Source: Terriglobales bacterium
Lineage (GTDB): Bacteria; Acidobacteriota; Terriglobia; Terriglobales; Acidobacteriaceae
Length of the DNA stretch: 6,645 nucleotides
Direction of reading: 5' to 3'
Assembly (NCBI GenBank): GCA_030043575.1
Contig: JASHXK010000481.1
Span: 1-6,645, forward strand
The number at the start of each line of letters is the position of its first letter. Within the stretch, counting starts at the first letter, position 1. The translations under genes and the position numbers were made by a program. The notes under the pieces were generated by a model that worked only from the letters and a program-made list of their open reading frames with translations, made no database searches and was not told the DNA's origin. This document shows positions 5,770 through 6,645 of the stretch, in pieces.

Positions 5770-5829
5770 GTTCGCGTTCCGAATCGACGTTACCAAGGCC
5801 GATTGCGCACGCGGCAGTACATCGCGAGG

Positions 5830-6192
5830 TCAGCGATGGAATCCCTGCCAGCGGTCGAAGATTCCTGCACCGAACCCCGATAGCATCTCCCGCGCCTCGC
5901 TTCCCGGATCTCCGTAGACCTCGGAACGATCCACGGTCGCCGACTCCAATGCCTTGGGGACGAGTTGTTGCACCACGGGACCTTTGAAGTGCGCCAGCAG
6001 AGCATCGGCATCGGCGTAGGTTTCCAGGATCCGGCAACGCCTGCGATCCGGGCTTAGATGCCACTCATAGCCGATAGTGCCTGCTTCCTTCAGAGTATCC
6101 GCAGTCATCTGTCTGGCGATTGCCTCGAAGGCATTGAACTTCCCGTCGTGAATCGTGAGTTCGACCAGAACATGCACATGTTGTAAGGACAT
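5830..6192 (-). CDS. ABM-domain small enzyme, putative quinol monooxygenase
   Basis: 120 residues; the start at 6192 is supported by AAAGGAG 6 nt upstream. No signal peptide, so probably cytoplasmic. The N-terminal part fits the antibiotic biosynthesis monooxygenase (ABM, dimeric alpha/beta barrel) fold: HVHVLVELTIHDGKFNAFEA (5-24), then GTIGYEWHLSPDRRRCRILE (38-57), then TYADADALLAHFKGPVVQQLV (58-78). These are the usual strand, helix, strand and helix elements, including the ET(Y/W)xDxxA-type motif. The tail DRSEVYGDPGSEAREMLSGFGAGIFDRWQGF is typical of the acidobacterial/proteobacterial subgroup. Family members oxidise quinols, modify polyketides or have no known activity; no cofactor is bound in most, and no substrate can be named here. 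The gene is convergent with the tat operon, with 60 bp between stops, and divergent from the DUF4239 gene. Confidence 0.82.
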   Translation of the reverse strand: MSLQHVHVLVELTIHDGKFNAFEAIARQMTADTLKEAGTIGYEWHLSPDRRRCRILETYADADALLAHFKGPVVQQLVPKALESATVDRSEVYGDPGSEAREMLSGFGAGIFDRWQGFHR

Positions 6193-6250
6193 CAGGGTCT
6201 CCTTTCATTACGCTCAAGGCCGCGAACCCAAAATCATGAACACTGGTGCG

Positions 6251-6269
6251 AGAACAACTTAGATGTTCT
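6251..6269. promoter_or_regulatory. Short inverted repeat upstream of the ABM gene
   Basis: AGAACA (6251-6256) and TGTTCT (6264-6269) are perfect 6-bp arms with a 7-bp centre, 59-77 bp upstream of the ABM start. Another TGAACA half-site lies nearby at about 6238-6243. This could be an operator. It is short enough to arise by chance, and no convincing promoter could be assigned around it. Confidence 0.25.
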
Positions 6270-6365
6270 GAGCATTCTAACCGGCGAGATTCGCCCGCGC
6301 ATTGAGCCAACGCGAGATTTTGATTGTCAGCGGCATGGGGTGCAGGATGGCGATCCTCGGCGTCG

Positions 6366-6371
6366 TATAAT
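6366..6371 (+). promoter_or_regulatory. -10 box TATAAT ahead of the DUF4239 gene
   Basis: Exact consensus TATAAT. No good -35 lies 16-18 bp upstream (the hexamer there is about CAGGAT), and there is no extended TGn, so an activator or another sigma factor may be needed. Transcription would start near 6378, leaving a leader of about 86 nt before the ATG at 6464. Confidence 0.45.
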
Positions 6372-6394
6372 CGTTGCCGCTTTGCAACCAAATC

Positions 6395-6444
6395 AAGGAG
6401 GTTCCGTCTGGATTCGCCCGTCGGGATGGATTCACGACGGAACC
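6395..6444 (+). promoter_or_regulatory. Structured leader: strong Shine-Dalgarno partly inside a 9-bp hairpin
   Basis: AAGGAGGT (6395-6402) is a near-perfect anti-16S match, yet no ATG, GTG or TTG lies at normal distance; the nearest possible start is CTG at 6408. GGTTCCGTC (6400-6408) pairs perfectly with GACGGAACC (6436-6444), so the hairpin takes in the last bases of that site. The loop carries TGGATTC twice (6409-6415 and 6427-6433). A CTG-started or ATG-started (6426) leader frame ends at TGA 6468-6470, overlapping the DUF4239 ATG as ATGCTGA. This suggests translational coupling or attenuation, by inference only. Confidence 0.4.
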
Positions 6445-6463
6445 GCAACTCGCCTGTGAATCG

Positions 6464-6645
6464 ATGCTGAGCAACGTACTGATCATCCTTGCCTGTGCCG
6501 GCGCCGCGCTGCTGTTTCTGTTCGCGGTCACCCGCATCTGGCCGCACAATGACCGCAAGGAGTCGAACGACTTTACCGGCGCGGTGGTGGCCGTCATCGG
6601 AACCACCTACGCCGTGATTCTCGCCTTCACCCTTTCCGGGGTGTG
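6464..6645 (+). CDS. DUF4239 membrane protein, N-terminal part (runs off the right edge)
   Basis: 60 codons are visible. The first transmembrane helix is residues about 3-22 (LIILACAGAALLFLF). After the polar segment RIWPHNDRKESND comes FTGAVVAVIGTTYAVILAFTLSGV, the start of a second membrane segment. It matches the DUF4239 pattern, in which an acidic/Asn residue, 'GxxxxxIGxxYAVxLAF' and a membrane span follow in order. The family is of unknown function and has been described as bestrophin-like, with four to five membrane spans; the rest lies outside the window. The ATG at 6464 has no good ribosome binding site of its own directly upstream, and its leader is unusual (see 6395-6444). An in-frame upstream extension has no usual start codon near the strong Shine-Dalgarno. 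Confidence 0.75.
   Translation, partial: MLSNVLIILACAGAALLFLFAVTRIWPHNDRKESNDFTGAVVAVIGTTYAVILAFTLSGV

Noticed and set aside
6065..6547. A 160-codon open frame on minus across the ABM/DUF4239 intergenic region
   Set aside because: It overlaps the ABM gene in another frame and the start of the DUF4239 gene, has no ribosome binding site, and its product is low in hydrophobic residues with no family signal.

Overview
The window looks like a stretch of chromosome from a moderately GC-rich Gram-negative soil bacterium, most likely an acidobacterium (Terriglobia/Koribacter-like). The reasons are indirect: YCF48-type beta-propeller proteins with the C-terminal signature GGAAWSPDEGTTW, a secreted repeat protein with an S74 chaperone domain, a small exported protein with a 'NADIVKMMRAGLPE..I' module, and short palindromic intergenic repeats of the CCCAGGTT...AACCTGGGGCACC type. 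No 16S rRNA or other marker gene is present, so the assignment is inference. I see no rRNA, tRNA, CRISPR array, transposase, integrase or phage structural operon.

Layout. The left end (1-337, minus) is the N-terminal part of a YCF48-like exported propeller protein. A 257-bp gap follows that carries one copy of a palindromic repeat. Next is a small exported protein on plus (595-1056), then a second repeat copy that doubles as a hairpin between convergent genes, then a complete paralogue of the first propeller gene (1110-2234, minus). A 196-bp divergent control region holds two good sigma-70-type promoters, one facing each way. It drives the propeller gene leftward and a 492-residue exported protein rightward (2431-3909). 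The latter has a run of 17-residue NTFTGxxAG repeats, a Peptidase_S74 intramolecular chaperone domain and a C-terminal coiled coil.

The centre-right is a protein-export module, all on plus: a Tat-signal ferritin-like protein (4065-5222) with an inverted repeat just before its ribosome binding site, then tatA (5359-5583), then a TatB-like gene 3 nt further on (5587-5769). A Tat substrate thus sits directly beside two Tat translocase components; tatC is not in the window. An antibiotic-biosynthesis-monooxygenase-type (ABM) small enzyme follows on minus (5830-6192). The window ends inside a DUF4239 membrane protein gene on plus (from 6464), whose leader holds a TATAAT box, a very strong Shine-Dalgarno with no ATG at proper distance, and a perfect 9-bp hairpin overlapping that Shine-Dalgarno.

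Functionally the window is dominated by exported or membrane proteins: five of the eight coding regions have visible Sec or Tat signals or lipophilic N-termini typical of export, and three more are membrane proteins or cytosolic neighbours. I do not see a clearly novel multi-gene system. The most distinctive items are the Tat substrate/translocase cluster, the repeat-rich S74 surface protein, and the structured leaders ahead of the ferritin-like and DUF4239 genes.
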